Source of the DNA: Clostridium sp. UBA699
Lineage (GTDB): Bacteria; Bacillota; Clostridia; Clostridiales; Clostridiaceae
Assembly (NCBI GenBank): GCA_002298915.1
Contig: DBML01000024.1
Location: forward strand, 1-64,000
Reading direction: 5' to 3'
DNA length: 64,000 nucleotides
In this document: positions 25,220 through 33,208 of the stretch, one piece after another
Layout: every line of letters starts with the position of its first letter
Position numbering within the stretch: the stretch's first letter is position 1
The notes under the pieces: model-generated
The model's database searches: none
Seen by the model: the letters and a program-made list of their open reading frames with translations, nothing else
What the model was told of the DNA's origin: nothing
Made by a program: the position numbers and the translations under genes

Positions 25220-25830
25220 TGATAGGGATAATAGATTACGGCATGGGCAACCTCAGGAGCGTGCAGAAAGCTCTGGAGCTCTTCGGCGAAAGTCCGGTCA
25301 TAACAAGCGACTACGATACGCTGCTGAAATGCGACGGGATAATACTGCCGGGAGTGGGAGCATTCCCCGATGCAATAGACAACATAGTGTCGAAGAACCT
25401 TGACAGGCTCATAGGGGAGTTTGTCTCAGAAGGCAAGCCGCTCCTGGGCATATGCCTTGGGATGCAGCTCCTCTTCGAGGAAAGCGACGAGGTTAGGGTG
25501 TGCAAGGGCCTCGGTCTCCTAAAGGGAAGGGTTACGAGGATAACCGGAGACCTGAAGATACCTCACATGGGCTGGAACGACCTCACCATAAAGAAGCAGT
25601 GCAGGCTTCTGGAAGGCGTTAACGACGGGGAATACGCCTATTTCGTACACTCCTACCTCGCTGTAGGCATGGACCAGGAGGACATCAACGCCGTGGCGTT
25701 CTATGGCACAGAAATCCCGGCCGTAGTAAGCAGGGGCAACGTATACGGGACCCAGTTCCATCCTGAAAAGAGCGGAGAGCTCGGCATGAAAATACTGGCG
25801 AACTTTGTCAAGCTGACAAAGCAGCCTTAA
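25219..25830 (+). CDS. hisH: Imidazole glycerol phosphate synthase, glutaminase subunit
   Basis: HisH makes ammonia from glutamine for HisF. It has 203 residues of class I glutamine amidotransferase, with catalytic Cys79 in LLGICLGMQ and the His-Glu pair in QFHPEKSG near the C-terminus. The N-terminal IIDYGMGNLRSV is typical. It is coupled to hisB by TAATG and followed by hisA after 14 bases. Its partner hisF is two genes downstream. Confidence 0.97.
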   Translation: MIGIIDYGMGNLRSVQKALELFGESPVITSDYDTLLKCDGIILPGVGAFPDAIDNIVSKNLDRLIGEFVSEGKPLLGICLGMQLLFEESDEVRVCKGLGLLKGRVTRITGDLKIPHMGWNDLTIKKQCRLLEGVNDGEYAYFVHSYLAVGMDQEDINAVAFYGTEIPAVVSRGNVYGTQFHPEKSGELGMKILANFVKLTKQP

Positions 25831-25844
25831 GGAGAGAATAACCG

Positions 25845-26564
25845 ATGATAATATTTCCGGCAATAGACATAAAGGACGGCCAGGCAGTCCGTCTTTACAA
25901 GGGCGAATTCTCGAAACAGGAAGTTGTCTCGAAGGACATAATACAGACCGCTAAGGACCTTCAGGCCGACGGCGCAGAGTTCCTGCATATGGTTGACCTT
26001 GACGGGGCTCTTAAAGGCGAACCGGGCAACCTCTCAACGATCTCAGAGATACTGAAGAACATAAGCATCCCGGTTCAGCTCGGAGGCGGTATAAGGAGCC
26101 TTGAGACGATAGACAAGCTCCTTGGAACAGGCATCAACAGGGTGATACTGGGAACCTCTGCGCTCAACAACAAGGAGCTTGTCGTTGAGGCGGTTAAGAA
26201 ATACGGAAAGAGGATAGTTGTCGGCATCGACGCGAACGACAGGAAGGTTGCAGTCGAGGGCTGGGTTAAGGTTAGCAACGTGGACTACATCGAGTTCGCA
26301 AAGAACATGGAGCAGATTGGCGTTGGCACAATAATATTCACGGACATTAGCAGGGATGGGACGCTGACAGGACCAAACCTCGAACAGCTGGAGGAGATAA
26401 ACAGCAGCGTTAGCTGCGACATCATCGCCTCGGGCGGCATAAAGAATGTACAGGATATAATAAACGTAAGGGAGCTGGGGGTATACGGAGCTATAACGGG
26501 CAAAGCCATATACTCAGGCTACCTTGACCTTAAAGAGGCCATAAGAGCCGGAAAGGAGGTCTAA
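25845..26564 (+). CDS. hisA: ProFAR isomerase
   Basis: This is the TIM-barrel isomerase that opens the ribose of ProFAR. It has 239 residues. The sequence shows FPAIDIKDGQAVRLYKGEF at the first strand (Asp8 is the expected acid/base), GGGIRSLETI and, near the end, TDISRDGTLTGPN and ASGGIKNVQD, the paired phosphate-binding repeats of HisA/HisF. AAGGAGAG precedes the ATG. It ends one base before hisF starts. Confidence 0.96.
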   Translation: MIIFPAIDIKDGQAVRLYKGEFSKQEVVSKDIIQTAKDLQADGAEFLHMVDLDGALKGEPGNLSTISEILKNISIPVQLGGGIRSLETIDKLLGTGINRVILGTSALNNKELVVEAVKKYGKRIVVGIDANDRKVAVEGWVKVSNVDYIEFAKNMEQIGVGTIIFTDISRDGTLTGPNLEQLEEINSSVSCDIIASGGIKNVQDIINVRELGVYGAITGKAIYSGYLDLKEAIRAGKEV

Positions 26565-26565
26565 T

Positions 26566-27327
26566 ATGCTGACAAAGAGAATAATACCTTGCCTTGACGT
26601 CAACATGGGCAGGGTCGTAAAGGGTGTCAATTTCGTCAACCTCAAGGACGTGGGGGATCCGGTTGAAATAGCCGAATTCTACAACAGGGAAGGAGCAGAT
26701 GAGCTCGTTTTCCTAGACATCACCGCTTCCAACGAAGGAAGGAAGACTATGATAGATGTGGTAAAGAGGACCGCGGAGAAGGTGTTCATACCCCTCACCG
26801 TGGGCGGAGGAATATCCACCCTCGAGGATATCAAGAACATCCTGAGGGCTGGAGCAGACAAGGTTTCGCTCAACTCTGCAGCTATAAGGAACCCTCAGAT
26901 AGTCAAAGAAGCCTCTGACAGGTACGGCGCTCAGTGCGTTGTCGTAGCGGTCGATGCCAAAATGAGGGAAGACAAATCGGGCTGGAACGTGTATATAAAC
27001 GGAGGAAGGATCGACACGGGGCTTGACGCCATTGAGTGGGTCAAAAAAGCTGAGAGCCTGGGAGCGGGGGAGATCCTGCTCACAAGCATGGACGCGGACG
27101 GAACCAAGGCGGGCTACGACATAGCGCTTACGAACGCCGTTTCCTCGGCAGTCAACATACCGGTTATCGCTTCCGGCGGCTGCGGCAAGATAGAGGACTT
27201 CTTTGAGGTTTTCGACGAGAGCGGCGCAGACGCTGCCCTTGCAGCATCGATCTTCCACTACAGGGAGCTGAGCGTGAGGGAAGTCAAAGAGTACCTGAAG
27301 AAAAAAGGCGTTTCAGTCAGAATATGA
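26566..27327 (+). CDS. hisF: Imidazole glycerol phosphate synthase, cyclase subunit
   Basis: HisF joins ammonia from HisH with PRFAR to give imidazole glycerol phosphate and AICAR, which feeds purine synthesis. It has 253 residues in a TIM barrel. Asp11 in IIPCLDVNMGRVVKG and the aspartate in TSMDADGTKAGYD are the expected catalytic residues; GGGIST and ASGGCGKIEDF bind phosphate. The ribosome-binding site AAAGGAGG lies in the end of hisA. Confidence 0.97.
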   Translation: MLTKRIIPCLDVNMGRVVKGVNFVNLKDVGDPVEIAEFYNREGADELVFLDITASNEGRKTMIDVVKRTAEKVFIPLTVGGGISTLEDIKNILRAGADKVSLNSAAIRNPQIVKEASDRYGAQCVVVAVDAKMREDKSGWNVYINGGRIDTGLDAIEWVKKAESLGAGEILLTSMDADGTKAGYDIALTNAVSSAVNIPVIASGGCGKIEDFFEVFDESGADAALAASIFHYRELSVREVKEYLKKKGVSVRI

Positions 27328-27340
27328 TCGGAGAATTTCA

Positions 27341-27700
27341 ATGGAAAAATATACAGTTGTCAACTTCGGCGATCTGAAGCTCCAGGACGGTCTTATCCCT
27401 GTTATAGCGCAGGAATACGGGACCGGAGAGGTGCTCATGATGGCGTACATGAACGAGGAATCCTTCAAGAAAACCATAGAGACAGGTACGGCATGGTACT
27501 ACAGCCGCTCCAGGAACGAGCTCTGGAACAAAGGGGCCACATCAGGCCATTTCCAGCATGTCAGGGAGATGCTCATAGACTGCGACAGGGACACCATGCT
27601 GATAAAGGTTGACCAGGTGGGGCCGGCGTGTCATACTGGTAATAAGAGCTGCTTCTATTCGGAAGTCACAAATTTCTGCAGGAAGAATGAGGAGGGTTAA
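27341..27700 (+). CDS. hisI: Phosphoribosyl-AMP cyclohydrolase
   Basis: This opens the adenine ring of PR-AMP in the third step. It has 119 residues and is monofunctional. Typical segments are VLMMAYMNEESF, WYYSRSRNELWNKG, TSGH and the metal-binding DCDRDT with the cysteines of ACHTGNKSCF. A separate hisE follows after one base, so the two activities are not fused as in enteric bacteria. Its ribosome-binding site (CGGAGAATTTCA) is adequate. Confidence 0.96.
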   Translation: MEKYTVVNFGDLKLQDGLIPVIAQEYGTGEVLMMAYMNEESFKKTIETGTAWYYSRSRNELWNKGATSGHFQHVREMLIDCDRDTMLIKVDQVGPACHTGNKSCFYSEVTNFCRKNEEG

Positions 27701-27701
27701 C

Positions 27702-28037
27702 ATGGAAGAAAAGGGTCTTATCGAAAGACTGTATGAAGTTATCGAGGAGAGGAAAAAGGATCCGTTCGAAGGGTCCTACACCTGCTATCTTTTTGAAAAG
27801 GGAATGGACAAGATACTCAAGAAAATTGGCGAGGAGAGCGCCGAGGTCATAATCGGTGCAAAGAACAACGACAAGGCTGAGACCGTTGAGGAGATCTGCG
27901 ACCTGGCTTACCACGTGCTCGTCCTCATGGTGGAGATGGGCATAGAACCTAAGGAGATAATGGATGTCCTTGAGAAAAGAAGGTTGAAGATATGCAACAA
28001 GAAGCCTGAGAGAAAGACGACACAGGGGATACACTAG
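27702..28037 (+). CDS. hisE: Phosphoribosyl-ATP pyrophosphatase
   Basis: This hydrolyses PR-ATP to PR-AMP in the second step. It has 111 residues and a helical MazG-related fold: SYTCYLFEKGMDKILKKIGE, then EESAEVIIGAKN and EICDLAYHVLVLM, with the acidic residues that bind magnesium. The start was set at the ATG after GAGGAGGG; an upstream frame extending into hisI has no ribosome-binding site. It is the last his gene before the operon terminator. Confidence 0.95.
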   Translation: MEEKGLIERLYEVIEERKKDPFEGSYTCYLFEKGMDKILKKIGEESAEVIIGAKNNDKAETVEEICDLAYHVLVLMVEMGIEPKEIMDVLEKRRLKICNKKPERKTTQGIH

Positions 28038-28051
28038 CAACTAAAGTCCAG

Positions 28052-28085
28052 ATGACTGCATGCGACAGGATGCAGTCATTTTTAA
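28052..28085 (+). terminator. his operon terminator
   Basis: ATGACTGCAT pairs perfectly with ATGCAGTCAT around eight bases and is followed by TTTTTAATT. Confidence 0.8.
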
Positions 28086-28111
28086 TTCGCCTGATTTTGC
28101 ACTTTATTTTT

Positions 28112-28125
28112 CACTTCATTAAGTG
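28112..28125. promoter_or_regulatory. Small inverted repeat upstream of the AEC permease
   Basis: CACTT-CATT-AAGTG is a perfect 5-base inverted repeat placed just before a TAAAAT that could be a -10 element. It may be an operator; no regulator is recognised. Confidence 0.25.
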
Positions 28126-28161
28126 TAAAATCTTAGTGGAATGATTACAACGGAGGTGAGT

Positions 28162-28173
28162 ATGACTATATGA
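28162..28173 (+). other. Three-codon mini-ORF overlapping the permease start
   Basis: GGAGGTGAGT is followed at normal distance by ATG ACT ATA TGA. The ATG of the permease (28170) overlaps this TGA by the ATGA pattern. The ribosome-binding site is better placed for the mini-ORF than for the permease, so coupled re-initiation is possible. Confidence 0.35.
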
Positions 28174-29075
28174 AAGAAACGATTGTGAACCAGGTAATCA
28201 TATTGTCGCTGATAATGTTAATTGGAATAATTGCAAGGAAGAAAAGCATCCTGAACGCAGAGGTGAACTCGAAGCTTTCCGACTTCCTTTTCAACGTCAC
28301 GCTGCCCTGCCTGATCGTCACCTCCTTCAGCTACGAGTATTCGGCCGAGAAGATGAACAACATAAAGCTCATCTTCATGTACTCGCTGCTTATCCACACG
28401 CTGCTGATATTCATAAGCAAAATCTTTGCGATGAGGTTCGCCGACGACTCGAAGAAAGTAATTAGGTTTGTAACCGTGTTCTCCAACAGCGGGTTCATGG
28501 GTTTTCCTGTGCTTCAGGGGCTTTACGGCAACATAGGGGTGTTCTACGGTGCTGTTTTCAACGTGCCCTGGAACATATTCATGCTAAGCTTCGGCTCAAT
28601 GCTCTTCACCGGCAAGAAGGACCTCAAGGCTCTCAGGGGAGCCCTTACTCACCCGGGAATAATAGCAACGGTCATTGGGATGACCATGTTCGTGTTCTCG
28701 CTGAGCCTTCCTGTGCCGCTTGGGAAAGCACTGGCCTCTGTAGGAAGCATGACAACCCCGCTTTCGATGATAATCGTCGGATCTATGCTCGCAGAGATAA
28801 GATTCAAGGAGGTATTCTCAGGCTTCGCCGTCTACTACGCCTCAGCCGTGAGGCTCATAGTCGTGCCTGTTCTCACACTGCTTCTCATGAGGCTGCTGCA
28901 GGCGGACCACCTGCTAACACAGGTTTGCGTAACCGTCGAAGCCATGCCGGCAGCTGTGATAGCTACCGTTCTCGCCAGCAAATTCGGAGGGGACACGAAG
29001 CTCGCATCGAGGTGCGTCTTCATTTCAACGATAATATCCATGGTCACGATACCGTTAATCGTGATGAACATATAG
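28170..29075 (+). CDS. AEC (auxin efflux carrier) family transporter
   Basis: This 301-residue integral membrane protein has about ten hydrophobic segments in two halves with a polar centre, as in the AEC/BART group. Recognisable segments are SDFLFNVTLPCLIVTSF, FSNSGFMGFPVLQGLYG and the late MTTPLSMIIVGSMLAEIRF. Bacterial members export or import small organic acids such as malate; the substrate here cannot be told. It lies between the his operon terminator and the histidinol-phosphatase gene, 11 bases from the latter, so it is co-transcribed with it. The Shine-Dalgarno is 13 bases from this ATG because of a mini-ORF in between. Confidence 0.88.
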   Translation: MKETIVNQVIILSLIMLIGIIARKKSILNAEVNSKLSDFLFNVTLPCLIVTSFSYEYSAEKMNNIKLIFMYSLLIHTLLIFISKIFAMRFADDSKKVIRFVTVFSNSGFMGFPVLQGLYGNIGVFYGAVFNVPWNIFMLSFGSMLFTGKKDLKALRGALTHPGIIATVIGMTMFVFSLSLPVPLGKALASVGSMTTPLSMIIVGSMLAEIRFKEVFSGFAVYYASAVRLIVVPVLTLLLMRLLQADHLLTQVCVTVEAMPAAVIATVLASKFGGDTKLASRCVFISTIISMVTIPLIVMNI

Positions 29076-29086
29076 GAGGGAATAAA

Positions 29087-29857
29087 ATGTACGATACCCA
29101 CGTCCACACGGACTTTTCGACGGATTCGAAAATGAAGCTCGAGGAGGCAAAGGCAAAGGCCACGCTAGACAACAAACAGCTTATCCTTACAGAGCACATG
29201 GACCTTGACTACCCCAGAGCCGGCGAGTTCATCTTCGACGTCAACGAATATTTCAAACAGTACAGCCAGCACAGGAGCGACGACCTTCTTCTGGGTATAG
29301 AGCTGGGAATGACAGAGTCAACTCTGCAGGAAGGCAAGAAGATCATTGAGAGCCATCCTTTCGACTTCGTCCTGGGGTCGGTACACATGGTCGAAAACCT
29401 TGACCTTTATTACGAGACCTTCTACAAAGGGAAGGGGAAAAGCGAAGCCTACGGCAAGTACCTCGAGACGATGCTTGTATGCGTCAAGAACTTCCACTTC
29501 GTTGACAGCATGGGCCACATAGACTACATCGCAAGGTACGGCAGATACGAGGACAAGGAAATCTACTACCACGAACATGCTGAGATAATGGACGAGATAT
29601 TCAGGATGCTCATAGCCAACGATACGAGCATAGAGCTTAACACTAGAAGGTTCGACAGGAAGGAAGTTATCGAAAAGCTGCTTCCTATCTACAAAAGGTA
29701 CGCAGAGCTCGGAGGAAAGCACATCACTGTGGGTTCCGACGCCCACACTCCTGAAGCCATAGGGATGGGAGAGAAGCTTGCAAAGGAATTCGCTGAAGCT
29801 TCCAAGCTTAAGATCGTATACTACAAGGAAAGGAAGATGGAATATGAAAAAGTATAA
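29087..29857 (+). CDS. hisJ: PHP-type histidinol-phosphatase
   Basis: The 256-residue PHP protein of the HisJ (B. subtilis HisJ/YtvP) type removes phosphate from histidinol phosphate. Metal-binding motifs are DTHVHTDFSTDS (3-14), TEHMDLDYP, the GIELGM strand, SVHMVENLD, DSMGHIDYIARY and GSDAHTPEAIG. The ATG was chosen because AGGAGGG lies six bases upstream and the PHP domain begins at once; a longer frame is an overlap with the permease. Its placement after hisZGDBHAFIE supports the histidine role and fills the phosphatase gap left by the short HisB. Confidence 0.88.
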   Translation: MYDTHVHTDFSTDSKMKLEEAKAKATLDNKQLILTEHMDLDYPRAGEFIFDVNEYFKQYSQHRSDDLLLGIELGMTESTLQEGKKIIESHPFDFVLGSVHMVENLDLYYETFYKGKGKSEAYGKYLETMLVCVKNFHFVDSMGHIDYIARYGRYEDKEIYYHEHAEIMDEIFRMLIANDTSIELNTRRFDRKEVIEKLLPIYKRYAELGGKHITVGSDAHTPEAIGMGEKLAKEFAEASKLKIVYYKERKMEYEKV

Positions 29858-30566
29858 CGACATAGTGAAGGCGGGCATGTACCTTTTCCCGCTGTCTGCA
29901 GCTCTCTATCTTATCAACTACCTGATGTTCGGCGAGGCACACCAGCTTTTCGTTAAATTCGCTGAGGAAATAGCTTTCATGCCGATATACATCTTCATAA
30001 TCCTGGTAGTGGCTGAAAGGGCACTGTCCAGCGTGGAGAAAAAGGAGATGGCAAGAAAGACCAACGCGCTTGTCGGCACTTTCTTTACCGAGGTGGGCTA
30101 TGAGCTGATCAGGATAATGACAAAGTATGACAAGGACTGCGACAGGGTCAAAAACGAATTGAAAGAAATAGAGAACTGGGACGTAGCAAAGACAAAAGGG
30201 TTCCTCGAATCCGTGGATCAGCACAAATACTGCGCGCCGAAGGGAACTGTGGACCTGGTAATAATCAAGGAGCTTATGCTCCAGAAAAAGGACTTCATGC
30301 TTGAACTTATGTCAAACTCGAGCCTTATTGAGAAGGATGAATTCTCAGAGCTTCTCCTGGCGGTAAACCACATACTTGAGGAGTTCAGGACAAGGGGAGA
30401 GATATCGGGCTTCGATGAAGCAGCCGTCGGGCACCTCCACGTAGACGTGGAAAGGGCCTACAGGCATCTCATAAAGAGCTGGGTATTGTACATGATGCAC
30501 CTGGAGAAGGAGTACCCTTATCTTCACAAGCTGGCGCTCAGGGTCAACCCTTTCGCTCAGCAATAA
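29844..30566 (+). CDS. Uncharacterised membrane-anchored protein
   Basis: The protein has 240 residues. Two hydrophobic segments lie at about residues 6-25 and 35-58, followed by a charged, mainly helical region of about 180 residues that is presumably cytoplasmic and has no family I recognise. A conserved-looking stretch is NALVGTFFTEVGYELIRIM. The start lies inside the end of hisJ (14-base overlap) with AGGAAG upstream, so translation is coupled. It is followed after 15 bases by rarA. Function is unknown; the neighbours do not give a consistent hint. Confidence 0.7.
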   Translation: MKKYNDIVKAGMYLFPLSAALYLINYLMFGEAHQLFVKFAEEIAFMPIYIFIILVVAERALSSVEKKEMARKTNALVGTFFTEVGYELIRIMTKYDKDCDRVKNELKEIENWDVAKTKGFLESVDQHKYCAPKGTVDLVIIKELMLQKKDFMLELMSNSSLIEKDEFSELLLAVNHILEEFRTRGEISGFDEAAVGHLHVDVERAYRHLIKSWVLYMMHLEKEYPYLHKLALRVNPFAQQ

Positions 30567-30581
30567 AAACGGAGGTGCGCA

Positions 30582-31853
30582 ATGAAATTTGACAAGCCCC
30601 TTGCTGACAGGATAAGGCCTGAGAGGCTGGACGATGTCGCAGGGCAAAGCCATATAATCGGAAAGAACAAGATACTCAACAGGATACTGGAGTCCAAAGA
30701 GATACCTAACATGATATTCTTCGGGCCGCCGGGGGTAGGCAAGACGACGGTGGCAAACATAATAGCCAAGGCGACGGACAAGAAGTTCTACAAGCTCAAC
30801 GCGACAAACGCTTCAGTGAGCGACATCAAGAACATCATAGGCAACCTGGACACACTGCTCACCCCGAACGGCGTCCTCCTGTACCTTGACGAGATCCAGA
30901 ACTTCAACAAGAAACAGCAGCAGTCGCTGCTTGAATACACCGAGAACGGTAAGATAACCCTCATAGCCAGCACCACCGAGAACCCCTATTTCTACGTGTA
31001 CAACGCTCTGCTCAGCAGATCCGCAGTCTTCGAGTTCAAGCTGCTTGAGACCGCAGACATAGTCAAGGGGCTGCAAAGGGCTCTCGACATAATAAGGAAG
31101 GACCATGAGGGTACCGAAATCGAATGCGATAATAAAGTTCTGGAATACATCGCCGAGTGCTGCACCGGGGACCTCAGGAGGGCTATCAACGTTCTGCAGC
31201 TGGCCATGGTTACGACGAACCTTGACCCGCAGGGCCGAATAGTCATAACAATGGATACGGCAAAGGAGTGCCTGCAGGGCAAGGCCCTCAACTACGACAA
31301 GATGGGCGACAACCACTACGACATACTGAGCGCTTTCCAGAAGTCCTTAAGGGGCAGTGACGCTGACGCGTCTCTCCACTACCTCGCGAGGCTTGTCAAG
31401 GCGGGGGACCTTATTTCCATCTGTAGGAGGCTGCTTGTTATCGCGGCAGAAGACATAGGACTCGCATATCCGCAGGCGATATCGATAGTCAAGTCCTGCG
31501 TCGACTCCGCTCTCCAGCTCGGGTTCCCGGAAGCTCGGATCCCTCTGGCGGAAGCGGTAATACTTCTGGCGAACTCGCCAAAATCAAACTCAGCGATAGT
31601 GGCTATCGATTCCGCAATGAGGGACATCGAAAGCATGGACATCGGCGACATCCCGCCATACCTGAAGGATGGGCATTATTCAGGGGCGGAGAAGCTGGGA
31701 AGGGCGCTGACATATGCATACCCGCACAGCTTCCCGAACAATTACGTTAAGCAGCAGTACCTCCCAGACAAGATAAGGGACAGGAAATACTACGTCCCAG
31801 GAAAGAACAAGAACGAACAGATATCCAAGGAATACTGGGAAAAGATAAAATGA
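30582..31853 (+). CDS. rarA: Replication-associated recombination ATPase RarA (MgsA)
   Basis: The 423-residue AAA+ ATPase of the clamp-loader-like RarA/MgsA/WRNIP1 family acts at stalled replication forks. The sequence shows LADRIRPERLDDVAGQSHI at the N-terminus, Walker A GPPGVGKTT (48-56), Walker B YLDEIQ near residue 100, sensor 1 STTENP and an arginine-finger region LLSRS. The C-terminal domain includes SLRGSDADASLHYLARLVKAG and YPHSFPNNYVKQQYLPD. GGAGGTG precedes the ATG. It ends the unit with a bidirectional terminator shared with hisC. Confidence 0.94.
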   Translation: MKFDKPLADRIRPERLDDVAGQSHIIGKNKILNRILESKEIPNMIFFGPPGVGKTTVANIIAKATDKKFYKLNATNASVSDIKNIIGNLDTLLTPNGVLLYLDEIQNFNKKQQQSLLEYTENGKITLIASTTENPYFYVYNALLSRSAVFEFKLLETADIVKGLQRALDIIRKDHEGTEIECDNKVLEYIAECCTGDLRRAINVLQLAMVTTNLDPQGRIVITMDTAKECLQGKALNYDKMGDNHYDILSAFQKSLRGSDADASLHYLARLVKAGDLISICRRLLVIAAEDIGLAYPQAISIVKSCVDSALQLGFPEARIPLAEAVILLANSPKSNSAIVAIDSAMRDIESMDIGDIPPYLKDGHYSGAEKLGRALTYAYPHSFPNNYVKQQYLPDKIRDRKYYVPGKNKNEQISKEYWEKIK

Positions 31854-31870
31854 TAAAATCTATGGAAAAG

Positions 31871-31917
31871 AAAAACTTATATCCTTCTGCCTGGCAGACG
31901 AATATAAGTTTTTTTAT
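31871..31917. terminator. Bidirectional terminator between rarA and the hisC-like gene
   Basis: AAAAACTTATAT pairs with ATATAAGTTTTT, with an inner hairpin TCTGC-CTG-GCAGA. A- and T-runs flank both sides. Confidence 0.75.
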
Positions 31918-33023
31918 TAAAGCTGCTTTTCTATTTCAGTTATCCTCTCGATGACCTTTCGGCTGTCCCTGGGCACCTTGAACCTCACGCTGTTCTTGGA
32001 GAGGCCTGTGAAATCTGCGCCCCTCTCTGTTGCAACGCCGTTCCTGTAGAAAATCTCGAACAGGTTGACGTCCGGATCGCTGCACATAAGCAGCATTATC
32101 GAAACCCTCGGGTCGGTCTTGGCAACCTTGAGTTTGGTCAGCGACTCCATGACCTCTTTCTTAACCTTGGCGACGTTCCCTATGGACTCCTTGACGAAGC
32201 CTTCATCCTTCAGGGCTGTCTGCGCCATGTAGGAGGCTAGATTGCTTATGGAGAAAGGCGCGTTTCCCTTAACGTAGAAGGAACCGAATTCCTCGCTCGA
32301 AACCAGGTAGCCAACCCTCATGCCCGCAAGCCCCAATCCTTTGGAGAAGGACCTCGTGACAACCAGGTTGTCGAATTCGTTTATCAAGGAAATGGAGCTT
32401 TCCTCCTTGCCTATGAAATCTGCGTATGCTTCGTCTACTATAACGCAGATGTCGTGCTCGGCAGCCGCCATCAGGATCCTGCGGATGTCGGACAGCGGCA
32501 GGACCTGGCCGGTCGGGTTGTTGGGATTGTCGAGGTACACTATCTTGTAGTCAGGTTTGATCGCTTTTATTATCTCGTCGGCATCGTACCTGTAGTTGTC
32601 CTCCTCCTTTAGCAGGACGTAGTCGAAAATGCCGCCCATCGCCTTTACGTCGCAGGCATAATCAGTGAACTGGGGGCAGCAGCCGAGGACCCTGGAGCCT
32701 GTTTCGACCAGCAGCCTGTTTATGTTAATCAGGATGTTTATCGAGCCGTTAGTGATCTGTATGTTCTTCCTGTTCAGGGAAGCAGAGCCGGACCAGTAGT
32801 CTACTATGGCATCCTTGAGCGCATTGTAGGGGTACTCGGGATAAAGGGAGATGTTCCTGAGCTGCTCAGGCTCTATGCGGTTGAGGAGGGCCGTGTGCCC
32901 GAAGGGGTTGGTCCCCAGGGCGCAGTCTATAACGCTGCTCACCTCCGTTATTATTTCAGTATCCTCGCTTACGTAGGATAATGCATTGTAATCGATTATC
33001 GATTGTTTGTACTTCAATGCCAT
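31917..33023 (-). CDS. hisC: Histidinol-phosphate aminotransferase-like PLP enzyme
   Basis: The 368-residue class I/II aminotransferase is closest in layout to HisC: an N-terminal part with LGTNPFG, YPEYPYNALKDAI, TNGSINILININRLL, DNPNNPTG for PLP binding, DEAYADF and the PLP lysine in RSFSKGLGLAGMRVGY (about Lys228). The his operon lacks hisC between hisD and hisB, so this gene probably supplies that step. A CobD-type threonine-phosphate decarboxylase or another aminotransferase is a less likely alternative. The ATG at 33023 follows AGGATGGTG; an in-frame ATG at 33035 and TTG at 33044 are less well placed. It is transcribed alone, convergent with rarA. Confidence 0.75.
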   Translation of the reverse strand: MALKYKQSIIDYNALSYVSEDTEIITEVSSVIDCALGTNPFGHTALLNRIEPEQLRNISLYPEYPYNALKDAIVDYWSGSASLNRKNIQITNGSINILININRLLVETGSRVLGCCPQFTDYACDVKAMGGIFDYVLLKEEDNYRYDADEIIKAIKPDYKIVYLDNPNNPTGQVLPLSDIRRILMAAAEHDICVIVDEAYADFIGKEESSISLINEFDNLVVTRSFSKGLGLAGMRVGYLVSSEEFGSFYVKGNAPFSISNLASYMAQTALKDEGFVKESIGNVAKVKKEVMESLTKLKVAKTDPRVSIMLLMCSDPDVNLFEIFYRNGVATERGADFTGLSKNSVRFKVPRDSRKVIERITEIEKQL

Positions 33024-33055
33024 ATGTAACACCATCCTATCCAATAATTCTAAAT

Positions 33056-33085
33056 ATTATAACAATTAATACCATTATAATACAA
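33056..33085 (-). promoter_or_regulatory. Promoter of the hisC-like gene
   Basis: On the minus strand TTGTAT (33085-33080), an 18-base spacer and TATAAT (33061-33056). Confidence 0.45.
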
Positions 33086-33128
33086 AGCGGAGAAATTATG
33101 AAAAAATATTTTTGGAAAGGGTTTCATG

Positions 33129-33153
33129 ATAGTTGACAAGATTAGTCGGGTTT
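33129..33153 (+). promoter_or_regulatory. IscR-type operator
   Basis: ATAGTTGAC, six bases, then AGTCGGGTTT matches the outline of the type 1 IscR site (ATA..TTGAC...AGTC.GG.). It covers the -35 of the iscR promoter, which points to autorepression by the [2Fe-2S] form of IscR. Confidence 0.6.
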
Positions 33154-33161
33154 GGTACTAT
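33133..33161 (+). promoter_or_regulatory. iscR-iscS-iscU promoter
   Basis: TTGACA (33133-33138), a 17-base spacer and TACTAT (33156-33161), about 47 bases before the iscR ATG. Confidence 0.65.
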
Positions 33162-33208
33162 ATATTTGGAAAGTGTAGTAAAACACTCAACATTAAAGAG
33201 GTGGTTAA

